Counted from the first letter of the stretch, positions 7,920 to 16,081 are shown. The stretch is 31,792 bases of DNA from Deltaproteobacteria bacterium (GCA_020444165.1 JAHLLK010000165.1:1-31792), one strand, 5' to 3'. Translations and numbers: made by a program. Notes: generated from the letters alone by a model not told the origin.

Positions 7920-8633
7920 ATGGATATTAAGTTAGATACGTACAGTTTTAAAGCAAGGGTCCTTCCGGTCTATCTCACGCTCGCCCCAGCAGTTCTGCTA
8001 ATCGCCGCGCTCTTGCCCGAGGGCCTTGAGTTACCATTGGGAGGAGCAGCTGCGATCGTCTTCTTACCTATCTCATTCTTCTTTAGCCAAATTGGCGCTG
8101 ACTTTGGTAAGCGCCTCGAGAAGAACCTCTGGCTGAAGTGGGGTGGATCCCCCACGACGCGGTTTCTACGCCACGAGAACAACGGGTTCAACGAGATCAC
8201 GCGAAGTCGAATCCATGACAAGCTCCGCGCGCTAGGACTTCAGGTCCCGACGACCGAAGAGCAGGAGAAGGACGAACACGCTGCCGACAAAAAATATGAG
8301 GCGTGCACGGAGGATCTCATTAGGAGAACGAGGGATGCGAAAAAGTTCCCGCTCGTGTTCAAAGGACTTACTGAGTACGGTTTCCGAAGGAATCTCTTTG
8401 GACTGAAGAAACTTGGTGTCCTCTTAGCTGCTGTAGGCGTCGTCGTCTTGGGTTGGTCCACGTATAGCATGTGGATGCGGACCGATAAACCACCTTCAAT
8501 CAACATAGTTATTGGAATTATCGAAGCTGGCCTATTGATCTCGTGGCTTGTAGGTGTTACCGAGCAAACAGTTAAGCTTGCAGCAGATCGATATGCGCGC
8601 TTCCTCCTCGAGGCCGCGCTGGAACAGGAATAG
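7920..8633 (+). CDS. Four-TM protein of unknown function, conjugation cassette
   Basis: 237 residues; GGAAGG about 8 bases before ATG 7920 supports the start. Hydrophobic segments at about 14-32, 39-58, 164-185 and 193-213 give two hairpins around a charged, probably cytoplasmic domain of about 100 residues (60-163) containing TRFLRHENN and the Tyr-Gly-Phe-Arg-Arg-Asn-Leu stretch just before the third segment. I do not recognise a named family. The gene starts 64 bases after the E2-E1-JAB gene and ends 3 bases before the second MBL gene, so it forms a translational pair with that MBL. A membrane partner or membrane-acting effector in the cassette is a reasonable guess from context only. Confidence 0.75.
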   Translation: MDIKLDTYSFKARVLPVYLTLAPAVLLIAALLPEGLELPLGGAAAIVFLPISFFFSQIGADFGKRLEKNLWLKWGGSPTTRFLRHENNGFNEITRSRIHDKLRALGLQVPTTEEQEKDEHAADKKYEACTEDLIRRTRDAKKFPLVFKGLTEYGFRRNLFGLKKLGVLLAAVGVVVLGWSTYSMWMRTDKPPSINIVIGIIEAGLLISWLVGVTEQTVKLAADRYARFLLEAALEQE

Positions 8634-8636
8634 GTC

Positions 8637-9650
8637 ATGGCAACGATTCATTTCCTAAATGTCAAGGAAGGCGACTGCTCCATCATTGAGCATAACTCTG
8701 GACATAAGACCATCATCGACGTGTGCAACGCTTTCTCGCCTGAGCCTCTTGAGGAAGCGCGCATGGCCATGGTGGCCAAGTACGAGCGCGGCATCAGCGG
8801 GAACTTTCACCAGAAGAAGTACCCTGTGAACCCTATCAGCTATATGCGCGACCGCGGTATGGCCAGTATTTTTCGGTACGTCCAAACGCATCCAGATATG
8901 GACCACATGGACGGAATAGAAGAGCTGTTCAATGAGTTCAGCCCGATCAACTTCTGGGACACCGATAACACCAAAGAGATGCCGACTTCCAGTTGGCAGG
9001 GTTCGCCATATCGGGAAGCGGACTGGAAGTTCTACAAACGTCTGCGCGACACCAACCCAGATCAAGATCCCAAGCGTCTCACGCTCTATTCTGGTGCGCG
9101 TGGACAGTATTACAACCAGGGAAGTGATGTTACCAGTGGAGGAGATGGTCTCCACATCCTAGCGCCAACAAAGGAGCTCGTTGATTTAGCCAACGAACTT
9201 GACGAGGAGTATAATCGCTGTTCCTACGTGCTTCTCTACCGCACTGGTGAACACCGTATTGTCTTTGGAGGCGATTCGCACGACGAGACTTGGGATCACA
9301 TCCTTGCGAACCACAAGACCGACGTCACTGATATCGACCTCCTTATTGCGCCGCATCACGGCAGGAAATCTGGGCGTTCATACAAGTTTCTAGATACGCT
9401 CACACCTACACTGACTTTTTTTGGCAATTCACGTTCCGAGTACCTCGCTTACGACGCTTGGCGCAGCAGAGGGCTTTCTATTGTCACAAATAACCAAGCT
9501 AACTGTATGGTAGTAGACGCAAGCTCCACGCCGATGACCCTTTACGTCACAAATGAAAACTTTGCACGACGAGTCAATTCGGACACTTTCTACAGTGAGT
9601 CATTCAAGGCTTGGTGGGTTGGATTCATCACAGATGATCTCATCCCATGA
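8637..9650 (+). CDS. Second MBL-fold metallohydrolase, paired with the four-TM gene
   Basis: 337 residues. The MBL zinc motif is T84-H-P-D-M-D-H90, followed by Asp213 (GGD) and His240-His241 (APHHG), so all usual metal ligands are visible, as in ComEC/Rec2-like hydrolases. There is no signal peptide or membrane segment. The ATG lies 3 bases after the stop of the four-TM gene, inside a GGAATAGG context, so the pair is almost certainly translated together. It differs strongly from the MBL at 4451: no Gly-ended tail, and its C-terminus is WWVGFITDDLIP. Two different MBL enzymes flank one E2-E1-JAB protein and one membrane protein. The substrate cannot be told from sequence; a role in phage or plasmid defence is inferred from the neighbours. 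Confidence 0.82.
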   Translation: MATIHFLNVKEGDCSIIEHNSGHKTIIDVCNAFSPEPLEEARMAMVAKYERGISGNFHQKKYPVNPISYMRDRGMASIFRYVQTHPDMDHMDGIEELFNEFSPINFWDTDNTKEMPTSSWQGSPYREADWKFYKRLRDTNPDQDPKRLTLYSGARGQYYNQGSDVTSGGDGLHILAPTKELVDLANELDEEYNRCSYVLLYRTGEHRIVFGGDSHDETWDHILANHKTDVTDIDLLIAPHHGRKSGRSYKFLDTLTPTLTFFGNSRSEYLAYDAWRSRGLSIVTNNQANCMVVDASSTPMTLYVTNENFARRVNSDTFYSESFKAWWVGFITDDLIP

Positions 9651-9782
9651 GATTCGTGATTATTAGATTTGAGCGTGGGTCTTTTGCTTACACTGTGGGA
9701 ATTGGTTTGGGCGTTCTTCCATAAATATTTAGAAAGGCCTCCTGTTGAAGGAAATCTTTTCATTTTATAAGGTTCAAAGTAT

Positions 9783-10961
9783 CTAGACGGCAATACCACT
9801 TTTGGGTAAAGTAATCGCACTAAATGGCCTTGAAGGTTTTCCATCAATCATCAACTTCAATAAAATATGATGATTCGGCAAATTTAACAAATCGTATCGG
9901 TCGAAGACCGAATGAAATTCCTTTTCAAGATAAACGGCATCATCTGATCCCAAACGAAAAGCGATCAAGGTCCCTATATTCCCGAGGATCGCGTGCCTGA
10001 TCTCTTCTTCCAGCTGATGGAGGTATTGGTTGGCCAAGACCAATCCCACATGATATTTTCTCAGTTCCGATGCCATATTGGCCAGTGAGAGAGTTGTGAA
10101 ATTCTGAAATTCATCGGCATATAGGGCAAAATCTCTTCTATTCGCTTCCGGTGTGTCCGCTCGGCTAAGAGCAGCCAAGCTGACCGAAGTCATTAAGAGA
10201 GACCCTAGAAGGCTTGAGGCATCCTCTCCCAGCTTTCCTTTTGAGAGATTGACGAGTATCGCCTGTCCGCTATCCATAGCTTTGCGGAAGCTCAGGTTTG
10301 TTTTGGCTTCAGTCAGTATTTCGTAGATTATAGGATTGGAAACGAATGCGCCTACCTTGTTCTGAATAGGAGCAATGGAATCGGCGCGGTAGCGATAGGA
10401 GTATTTGGCAAACTCTTTCTGCCAAAAATCTTTGATTCTCGGGCTTTCAACGTGTTGGAGGGCTTTCCTCCGATAACTATCGTCATTGAGAAGCTTCAGA
10501 ATATCGGCCAAGTTGGCTTTGGGTTGGTCGAAAAGAGTGATGAGAGCATTGCGGAAAATGTGTTCCATCCTTACGCCCCAGGAATCATCCCACTGCTTTT
10601 TGAAAACTTCCAGAATGCCCAAGGCAGCCATCGAGCGTTTTTCAGAAGGTATTCTCCGGATTGGATTGTAACCTATTTTCTTCTGGTTATCCGGAACATT
10701 GAAATATATAAAATCTGATTCAGGAAGATTCCTAAATTTATCATAAATCCTTTCTGCACAGTCTCCATGAGGATCGAGAAATACCAAACCTCGCTGGTTT
10801 TGGATATCTTGGGCTATGAAGTTCTCTAAAAGGGTTGTTTTTCCGACGCCAGTCTTTCCGATCAGATAAATATGAAAGAGGCGATCATCTGGCTTGATAC
10901 CGAAGATGTTTTGGCTCTTCCGGAAATTAGTTTTCGCAATGGTCAATATTTGCTCAGTCAT
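9783..10961 (-). CDS. TraG/HerA-like DNA-translocase ATPase
   Basis: A motor ATPase of the TraD/TraG/HerA (DUF87/TraM-recognition) group thought to pump or load DNA in mobile-element transfer. From ATG 10961 (392 residues) Walker A is GKTGVGKTT at 35-43, followed by VFLDPHGD; the Walker B region is YADEFQNF, and ANQYLHQL lies after it. The open frame extends upstream to 11099, but that stretch runs over a terminator hairpin and overlaps the previous gene, so the shorter start, giving MTEQILTIAKTNF, is preferred. There are no N-terminal membrane helices, unlike classical VirD4. The same motif set appears in the 1030-residue protein at 26994, so the window holds two such ATPases from two elements. 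Confidence 0.82.
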   Translation of the reverse strand: MTEQILTIAKTNFRKSQNIFGIKPDDRLFHIYLIGKTGVGKTTLLENFIAQDIQNQRGLVFLDPHGDCAERIYDKFRNLPESDFIYFNVPDNQKKIGYNPIRRIPSEKRSMAALGILEVFKKQWDDSWGVRMEHIFRNALITLFDQPKANLADILKLLNDDSYRRKALQHVESPRIKDFWQKEFAKYSYRYRADSIAPIQNKVGAFVSNPIIYEILTEAKTNLSFRKAMDSGQAILVNLSKGKLGEDASSLLGSLLMTSVSLAALSRADTPEANRRDFALYADEFQNFTTLSLANMASELRKYHVGLVLANQYLHQLEEEIRHAILGNIGTLIAFRLGSDDAVYLEKEFHSVFDRYDLLNLPNHHILLKLMIDGKPSRPFSAITLPKSGIAV

Positions 10962-11020
10962 GCCTTGATTATCAGATGCTCTTTGCCTCACAAAAAGAAG
11001 GGGGAATAAATAATTCAGTA

Positions 11021-11048
11021 AAAAACCAAGGTAATTTACCTTGGTTTT
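11021..11048 (-). terminator. Rho-independent terminator, downstream of DUF2958 gene
   Basis: AAAACCAAGGTAA (11022-11034) and TTACCTTGGTTTT (11036-11048) are perfect reverse complements around one base. Read on the minus strand the hairpin ends in a run of T, 36 bases after the DUF2958 stop and before the preferred start of the ATPase gene. The flanking A and T runs would let it work in both directions. Confidence 0.7.
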
Positions 11049-11083
11049 GTTAGGAGTGAGTAAGATTACAACCACTCCCCTGT

Positions 11084-11407
11084 TTAGAATCCGTTGCACT
11101 GGCAGATTTTGTCAATGCTACTCGCTTGTTGGGGTTTCCAGTAGATGTCTCTGTCGACTTCCAATCCGTTTATGTTGATAGCTTTCAGTTCGCTGAGGGA
11201 TATATATCCCCATTCGGCGTTCATCGTGTCCCCTCCCAATATGGCAAACCCCCACATTAGATCATCACCGTCAAACTCGGCGATATACCAATCACAGCTT
11301 CCCAGGAAGAAATGGAGATAAATGGTTTTGTCTTGAAGAGGAGTTTTCTCTGTTTGGTATAGTCTAGGGATTTTAGACAATAGTCCGGCAGAAGGTTGAT
11401 TCCACAT
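11084..11407 (-). CDS. DUF2958 family protein
   Basis: 107 residues, the usual size. The family pattern is clear: PRLYQTEKTPLQDKTIYLHFF, then CDWYIAEFDGDDLMWGFA and NAEWGYISLSELKAI, ending with the region containing DIYWKP. AGGAG lies 7 bases before ATG 11407. DUF2958 proteins occur on plasmids and integrative elements and have no proven biochemical role. The gene is followed by a terminator at 11021-11048 and lies 80 bases after the RuvC-like gene on the same strand. Confidence 0.85.
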   Translation of the reverse strand: MWNQPSAGLLSKIPRLYQTEKTPLQDKTIYLHFFLGSCDWYIAEFDGDDLMWGFAILGGDTMNAEWGYISLSELKAININGLEVDRDIYWKPQQASSIDKICQCNGF

Positions 11408-11487
11408 GCTTCTTCTCCTGTTTATGGCTGGATTGTTAAGAACAAAAAAAGGAACGAGGCGAGGCGATATGACGTTCTACTATTATT

Positions 11488-11997
11488 TTACTCTTCAAGA
11501 TAATAATAGGTTAGGGCCAAGGCGACAGCGTCAAACAGGCTAGTCCTTGGGTCTTCGCTCATCCAAATGGCTCTTTTCGGAGGCATGCGTGAAGAAAGCT
11601 GCGGAAGCCATTCACAAATCGCCTTGGCTCTGTCATGTTTGTTGTGGCACTTGAATTGACTGAATACCTCCTGCACTTTTTGGGGAGAATAGCTGCTGAT
11701 GTTTACTTTTTGTTCTTTGGCTAAAAAGTATATCTTTTCGAGTAGCTGTTCGATCCTGTTGCAGCGGTGGGAAGATTTGCCCTTGATATCCTCCAGGACG
11801 ATTCTGTCCGGACGGTAGAACTCGATCAATTGCTTCACTCGTAACATGCTACGACTGCTGACATTAAACCGGATATCGGTAATGCCCCAATCTACGAGCA
11901 TATTGGGTTTCTCGAACAGGGCGAAACCAAATCCTCGATGCATGGGATCGATTGCTAACAATAATTCGTGATGGTTTTTATTAATTGTTGATTGCAT
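11488..11997 (-). CDS. RuvC-like RNase H-fold nuclease
   Basis: 169 residues with a RuvC/YqgF-type RNase H fold pattern: first acidic strand LLAIDPMHRGFGFALFE (Asp17), second acidic site IVLEDIKGKS (Glu69 region), and a C-terminal DAVALALTYY with Asp in the position of the last metal ligand. Such proteins resolve Holliday junctions or cut branched DNA; in mobile elements they often serve replication or recombination. The ATG is 4 bases after the stop of the Xre gene, so the two are one operon. The overall match is to the fold and motifs, not to a named resolvase. Confidence 0.7.
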   Translation of the reverse strand: MQSTINKNHHELLLAIDPMHRGFGFALFEKPNMLVDWGITDIRFNVSSRSMLRVKQLIEFYRPDRIVLEDIKGKSSHRCNRIEQLLEKIYFLAKEQKVNISSYSPQKVQEVFSQFKCHNKHDRAKAICEWLPQLSSRMPPKRAIWMSEDPRTSLFDAVALALTYYYLEE

Positions 11998-12001
11998 AGG
12001 T

Positions 12002-12349
12002 TTAAACTAACTGTTTCCTGCCAAGAAGGAGATCGTTTAGAAAAGCAATTCGTTGTTCGATAGACGAAGTTTTGGGTTGCTTCTCCAAGTTATTGGCAAG
12101 AAGAGGAGCACGTTTAATTATTGACTTGTTTATGTCGTCCGATAATGTTGGCACGAGGCTGTCGACATCGGCACTGAAAATGTTGCAGTAGGCCATAACG
12201 ATTTTGAGCGTTGGCCTTTGGATGTTTTTCTCTATCCGAGAAATGGCCGAACAAGACTTGAGCGATAGCAGAAAAGTTAAATCTTTCTGCGTCAGGCCTG
12301 ATTCTAGTCGGTAAGTTTTAAAGTACGAGAATACTTTGGGTCCCTCCAT
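12002..12349 (-). CDS. Xre-family transcriptional regulator
   Basis: 115 residues. The N-terminal 60 or so residues form an Xre/Cro helix-turn-helix: KTYRLESGLTQKDLTFLL, then AISRIEKNIQRPTLKIVMAY. The remainder is a short helical tail without a recognisable sensor. It is the first gene of a minus-strand pair with the RuvC-like nuclease. No ribosome site is clear before ATG 12349. A 7-bp inverted repeat lies 66-82 bases upstream and could be an operator. It probably controls the nested element. Confidence 0.8.
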   Translation of the reverse strand: MEGPKVFSYFKTYRLESGLTQKDLTFLLSLKSCSAISRIEKNIQRPTLKIVMAYCNIFSADVDSLVPTLSDDINKSIIKRAPLLANNLEKQPKTSSIEQRIAFLNDLLLGRKQLV

Positions 12350-12414
12350 TTTGTTAATTTAATTATTACCTTTAAATATTATGCGGAAAATATCTTTTGC
12401 CATAGGACGGGATT

Positions 12415-12431
12415 ATTGCCATCCTGGCAAT
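12415..12431. repeat. Inverted repeat upstream of the Xre gene, possible operator
   Basis: ATTGCCA (12415-12421) and TGGCAAT (12425-12431) with a 3-base spacer, followed on the plus strand by a T-run. Both neighbouring genes run on the minus strand, so a plus-strand terminator has no gene to serve; an operator for the Xre regulator starting at 12349 fits better. Weak evidence. Confidence 0.3.
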
Positions 12432-12564
12432 TTTTAGGACGTGGGGAGTTCAGGGACTTAATTTCTTTTCAAAGAATAGGAAGATCAGCGAGGGTCAAAC
12501 AATTGAGAACTGATGACAATACTTTCAATGCCTATTAAAGTCCTAAAGTCCCTATGTCCAATGA

Positions 12565-13854
12565 CTAAAGCCCGTATTTCTCAAATAGATATTTCAATTT
12601 ATCTTTCTGATTTTCGGAAAGTATATATAGGCCGTTGCTTTTCCGGGTTTTTAGGCGCAATTTCTTTCTGATGACTGAGCCGACAAAGCGATGGGTAATT
12701 TTCCTGTCATATTCGACACCATAGGTTTGCACGAACAATTTTGTGATTTCCGATATGGAGGCGGGTTGATCAGACTTGATAGAAATTATCTTTATAATCT
12801 CGAGAATGTCTGCTTCAACAGATCGACCCGCATCAACCGTATTTTGCAAATGCTGCGTCCTGGCGAAAGAGACTATTTTCCTTCTGTGGCTTTGATTGCT
12901 GACTAGCGTGAGAAGAGGCGCATAAATTTGATTGAGACGAAGGTGGATGCCTCTGTTGATAGAAGCATCTATCCTTTCCACTTTGGAGAAGTTTTCGAGC
13001 CGCCAAAGTAATAATCTGTTGCGCAGCTCCAAGGCTTCCTCATGGAAAGAATCAGGCAAAGTAATTGGAATTTTCTTTCTCACCTTTTTTAGTCCTACGT
13101 CTTCGCAAATGAATCGGCTTTCTAGCGCCTTATCGTCGTAGTCATTCCGCGAACTCACAACTTTGGGACCGAAGACATCGTAGGCTACAGGAGCAAATTC
13201 CCGTTGATTTATCTTTTCGCAGCGAAGGACTGGAAAGCCTTTGGCATTCCCGTTGTTCAGTATTTTGGCAATATCTGCTTTTTCATCGCTGAAACGAAAA
13301 TCACCTTCGTCCAGGATCAACGTTCCGCCAATCTGGTTCAGATTATGGAATAAGGGGGCTACCGTGGAAGCACCAGAAGCAAATATAGGTTTGTAACAAA
13401 TGCTGCCAACGGTTTGTAAAAACCTGGTCTTACCTGATCCGTAATCCCCTCTCACACGCAAATAGGGAATTTCATTAAACTTGTCGAAGAGCCAAGTGAG
13501 GAGAACATAGTAAGCAGCAATTAATTCAAAGGTATCTGGAAGGTCGACATATCGGTGGATAAAATCCTGAACATCGGCGAGAAGCTCTTCCTTTGATCTG
13601 TACTCGGTTGGTTCTTTGGGAAATAGGATCAATTTCTTGCTAAGCAGCGGATTGTAGGGTGAATATGGTTCCAATTTAATGCCATTTTGATCTTCGAAGG
13701 AATCCTCAATATCAATCTGCCCGTCATGCCAACGAAGGAGCCTGGTTTGCTGTTTGCTAATGTCATGGAGCATTTCAAAAAGTGTTCCATCAGGGACAAC
13801 CATAGACGTGACTATCGGGATTAAATTGTGTTTGTTGTTTTTTGGAAGTTTCAT
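12565..13854 (-). CDS. Helicase-like P-loop ATPase of a mobile element
   Basis: 429 residues. Walker A is GDYGSGKTRFLQ and Walker B TLILDEGDF, followed by a GPKVVSSRNDYDD segment with a candidate sensor Asn/Arg, the order seen in replication-initiator or superfamily 3-like helicases and VapE/DUF3631-type ATPases. The last 100 residues resemble a winged-helix DNA-binding domain (ISEITKLFVQTYG onward). No primase domain is visible. A perfect TATAAT on the minus strand (plus positions 13861-13866) ends 6 bases before the ATG, so the mRNA may be almost leaderless. It probably serves replication of the nested element; the exact family is uncertain. Confidence 0.65.
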   Translation of the reverse strand: MKLPKNNKHNLIPIVTSMVVPDGTLFEMLHDISKQQTRLLRWHDGQIDIEDSFEDQNGIKLEPYSPYNPLLSKKLILFPKEPTEYRSKEELLADVQDFIHRYVDLPDTFELIAAYYVLLTWLFDKFNEIPYLRVRGDYGSGKTRFLQTVGSICYKPIFASGASTVAPLFHNLNQIGGTLILDEGDFRFSDEKADIAKILNNGNAKGFPVLRCEKINQREFAPVAYDVFGPKVVSSRNDYDDKALESRFICEDVGLKKVRKKIPITLPDSFHEEALELRNRLLLWRLENFSKVERIDASINRGIHLRLNQIYAPLLTLVSNQSHRRKIVSFARTQHLQNTVDAGRSVEADILEIIKIISIKSDQPASISEITKLFVQTYGVEYDRKITHRFVGSVIRKKLRLKTRKSNGLYILSENQKDKLKYLFEKYGL

Positions 13855-13956
13855 ATGCTCATTATATACATACGAAAATAATTGCTGGAGGCAGTGGAAA
13901 AGTCGAAAACAGCAAATATGCCCTTCTTCGTAAAAAGGTTTAAGGTTGATATATTT

Positions 13957-13968
13957 GTTTCATGAAAC
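13957..13968. promoter_or_regulatory. Perfect 12-bp palindrome over a start codon
   Basis: GTTTCATGAAAC is a perfect palindrome whose ATG (13962) is the start codon of the small gene before the recombinase. It lies between two divergent genes. It could be an operator or an RNA hairpin that masks translation; chance is possible. Confidence 0.3.
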
Positions 13969-14147
13969 AAAAGAAAATTCCCAAACCAATTCCATTTATA
14001 AGAAAGAGATGCCCTCATCTTAAGGGCAAAGCGCTTCTCGAAGCCGAAGAGCTCTTTCGGCAACATCTCAGAATATGCATTGAAATCTATTATCGGTTAG
14101 AAAATGAGAAAAATAATAAGAAAAGGACTGGTTTTGACAAGCAGTAG
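13962..14147 (+). CDS. Small basic protein upstream of serine recombinase
   Basis: 61 residues, rich in Lys and Arg, with a central RCPHLKGKALLEAEELFRQH followed by a helical segment. Similar short proteins with the Arg-Cys-Pro-His-Leu pattern sit directly before serine recombinases in mobile elements of uncultured bacteria, so I take it as real although no function is known. It starts 47 bases upstream of the recombinase on the same strand. There is no good ribosome site: AAGG is 17 bases before the ATG, and the ATG lies inside a palindrome. A recombination accessory role is only a guess. Confidence 0.55.
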   Translation: MKQKKIPKPIPFIRKRCPHLKGKALLEAEELFRQHLRICIEIYYRLENEKNNKKRTGFDKQ

Positions 14148-14193
14148 AAAGAAATATAGAATGAGGTAATTTAGAAATTAAATAAAATTAGAC

Positions 14194-15789
14194 ATGAAAG
14201 ACCAAGTATATGGATACATAAGAGTATCTACTGTTCGGCAAGGTCTAAAAGGTGTTTCTCTTCAGGAACAAAAATGCGCTATTGAAAGGTATGCCGAAAG
14301 CCATCAATTAACTATCATCCAATGGTTTGAGGAGAAAGAAACTGCCGCCAAACAAGGCCGGCCGATTTTTTCAAAAATGCTGAGAATGCTTCGAGATAAG
14401 AAAGCCAGCGGAGTGATAATCCACAAAATTGACCGAAGCGCCAGGAATCTCAAGGATTGGTCTTCTTTGGGTGAATTGATCGATTGTGGAGTTGACGTCC
14501 ATTTTGCTCACGAAAGCCTTGATTTGAAAGCTCGTGGCGGAAGACTTTCGGCCGATATCCAGGCTGTCATTGCCGCTGACTACATCCGTAATCTACGCGA
14601 AGAGACAATTAAAGGAATGTACGGAAGACTGAAACAAGGTTATTACCCATTCTGCGCACCTCTGGGGTATGTTAACAACGGCTCGGGCCAGCCTAAAACT
14701 CAAGACCCTTTAGTCGCTCCATTGATATGGGAAGCGTATGAGAAATACTCCTGGGGAGAAATTAGTTTAAGCCAACTAAAAATATATTTAGCCAAGAAAG
14801 GCTTGCGCCACAAAAATGGACGGAAAGTCTCGGTGAATGGGCTTTCCCGCATTTTGAGAAATCCCTTTTACATGGGTATTATCCATATCCAAAAAAATGA
14901 AGAAACATTCATCGGCAATCACCAACCTATAGTTTCCAAGTCACTTTTCGATAAAGTGCAAAATGTGCTGGACGGCAAGGTCAAAAAAGGAAGTAGTCGA
15001 AACCAATTTATTTATAGACGGCTATTCCAATGTCGTTCCTGTAATTATTCTACAGTAGGTGAAATCCAGAAAGGTCATGTGTATTATCGCTGTCACAGTC
15101 ACGCATGTAAGGGAACATGCGTCAAAGAAGAGAAGATTGAAGAGAAAGTGAAGAGCACTTTCGCGAATTTAAACTTTGATAAATCGGAAGAAAAGATAAT
15201 CGATGAAGTTCTTGAAGAACTAAGAAGCGAGAATGAATCACTCGAAGTAGACACCCTGAAAAGGCTTGAATTACAAAAAAATGCTATATCAGATCGTTTG
15301 GATAGTTTGACCGATAAATACGTTGATGGCGATCTGGAAAGGGAAGACTTTTTAAGGAGAAAAAGAACTTGTCTTGGTGAGTTAAAAGACTTGGAAGAAC
15401 AAATTAAGAATTATGGGCGTAAGAAACAAGTTAAATTCCAAGATATGCTGAAAAAACTCGAACTGTCGAAATCGCTTTATTCAGGCTTTATTTTGGCTGA
15501 TCAGTCCCAAAAGCGTGAAATGGTGAGAATTTATACCTCGAACCGATTTATTGATGTGAAAAAGGTGCTTATGGAGCTTAAATCTCCCTTTAAAGAGTTG
15601 GCTCAAATATTTAATGGTGCATATGGTACCCCAGCTCGTGGCGGAACTCGAACACGGGGAAAATTGCTTGAAACGCAAATCAGTACCCCAGCTCGTGGCA
15701 CAACTCGAACACGGAAGAAATTGCCGGAATCCAAGTCAAAAGAAATCTCTAATAAAAAACAGATAATAAAAAAGATATTTTCTAGCTAA
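14194..15789 (+). CDS. Large serine recombinase of the nested element
   Basis: 531 residues. The resolvase/invertase catalytic domain starts at once: Arg10 and nucleophile Ser12 in YGYIRVST, then IIHKIDRSARN with the catalytic Arg pair. A recombinase domain follows (about 165-260, with ILRNPFYMGI), then a zinc ribbon (CRSC near 283 and later Cys), and a coiled-coil stretch at about 345-420. It would cut, rotate and rejoin DNA at attachment sites with a 2-base crossover. The C-terminus is odd: two in-frame copies of a 19-residue unit with TPARGxTRTR, from a 57-base tandem repeat (15626-15714). No strong ribosome site is seen before ATG 14194. It ends just before a strong hairpin. Confidence 0.92.
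   Translation: MKDQVYGYIRVSTVRQGLKGVSLQEQKCAIERYAESHQLTIIQWFEEKETAAKQGRPIFSKMLRMLRDKKASGVIIHKIDRSARNLKDWSSLGELIDCGVDVHFAHESLDLKARGGRLSADIQAVIAADYIRNLREETIKGMYGRLKQGYYPFCAPLGYVNNGSGQPKTQDPLVAPLIWEAYEKYSWGEISLSQLKIYLAKKGLRHKNGRKVSVNGLSRILRNPFYMGIIHIQKNEETFIGNHQPIVSKSLFDKVQNVLDGKVKKGSSRNQFIYRRLFQCRSCNYSTVGEIQKGHVYYRCHSHACKGTCVKEEKIEEKVKSTFANLNFDKSEEKIIDEVLEELRSENESLEVDTLKRLELQKNAISDRLDSLTDKYVDGDLEREDFLRRKRTCLGELKDLEEQIKNYGRKKQVKFQDMLKKLELSKSLYSGFILADQSQKREMVRIYTSNRFIDVKKVLMELKSPFKELAQIFNGAYGTPARGGTRTRGKLLETQISTPARGTTRTRKKLPESKSKEISNKKQIIKKIFSS
15626..15714 (+). repeat. Two-copy 57-bp-period repeat at the recombinase 3' end
   Basis: GTACCCCAGCTCGTGGC followed, after two variable bases, by AACTCGAACACGG occurs at 15626-15657 and 15683-15714, a 57-base (19-codon) period that keeps the recombinase frame. 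The unit differs at only two positions within 32 bases. Its place at the 3' end of an integrase gene suggests recombinase binding or attachment-site DNA embedded in the coding sequence. Confidence 0.6.
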
Positions 15790-15790
15790 A

Positions 15791-15823
15791 ATGACTCCCG
15801 CATCAAGGCGATGCGGGAGTCAT
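15791..15823 (+). terminator. Bidirectional terminator hairpin between convergent genes
   Basis: ATGACTCCCGCATC (15791-15804) and GATGCGGGAGTCAT (15810-15823) form a perfect 14-bp stem with a 5-base loop, two bases after the recombinase stop and six bases before the end of the opposing small gene. The T-runs are short, so termination may rely on the stem from both sides. Confidence 0.65.
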
Positions 15824-15829
15824 GGCTAT

Positions 15830-16012
15830 CTACTTGTTGTCTCGGAACTGGCCGTTGGCAATGGCCTCGCCAACGGTCTGGTCCCGCCCCACATAGATTT
15901 CCCGATCCTCGCCGGTCTCGTTGTTGTGCACGATTTCACGGCTCGGCCCAGGTATCAAGGAGCTGAGGCTCTCAGCGGAACCGGAATGCGTCCAGGTCTC
16001 ATTCTTTCCCAT
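15830..16012 (-). CDS. Small hypothetical protein, GC-richer than its surroundings
   Basis: 60 residues. AAAGG sits 9 bases before ATG 16012. The sequence contains SLIPGPSREIVHNNETGEDRE and VGEAIANGQF, a compact, acidic, hydrophilic protein without membrane segment or Cys. I have an impression of similar short proteins near mobile elements but cannot name a family. Base composition is clearly richer in G and C than the AT-rich genes on both sides, suggesting a separate origin. It faces the recombinase across a shared terminator. A plus-strand frame over the same bases looks like a shadow. Confidence 0.5.
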   Translation of the reverse strand: MGKNETWTHSGSAESLSSLIPGPSREIVHNNETGEDREIYVGRDQTVGEAIANGQFRDNK

Positions 16013-16081
16013 AGCGACTACCTTTCAGTTGTTTATAGCTGATAGTTCTTTCTGAAAAATCAGCAATCTTGACAGGTTGAC

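Noticed and set aside
8655..9155. Minus-strand 166-codon frame opposite the second MBL gene
   Set aside because: Antisense shadow of a gene with complete MBL metal ligands; no motif of its own.
10962..11099. Upstream extension of the TraG/HerA-like gene
   Set aside because: It runs over a terminator hairpin and overlaps the DUF2958 gene; ATG 10961 fits the family start better.
12433..12553. Long-range inverted repeat (TTTAGGAC and AGGGACTT against AAGTCCCT and GTCCTAAA)
   Set aside because: Short arms about 90 bases apart in AT-rich DNA; too weak to call an origin or operator.
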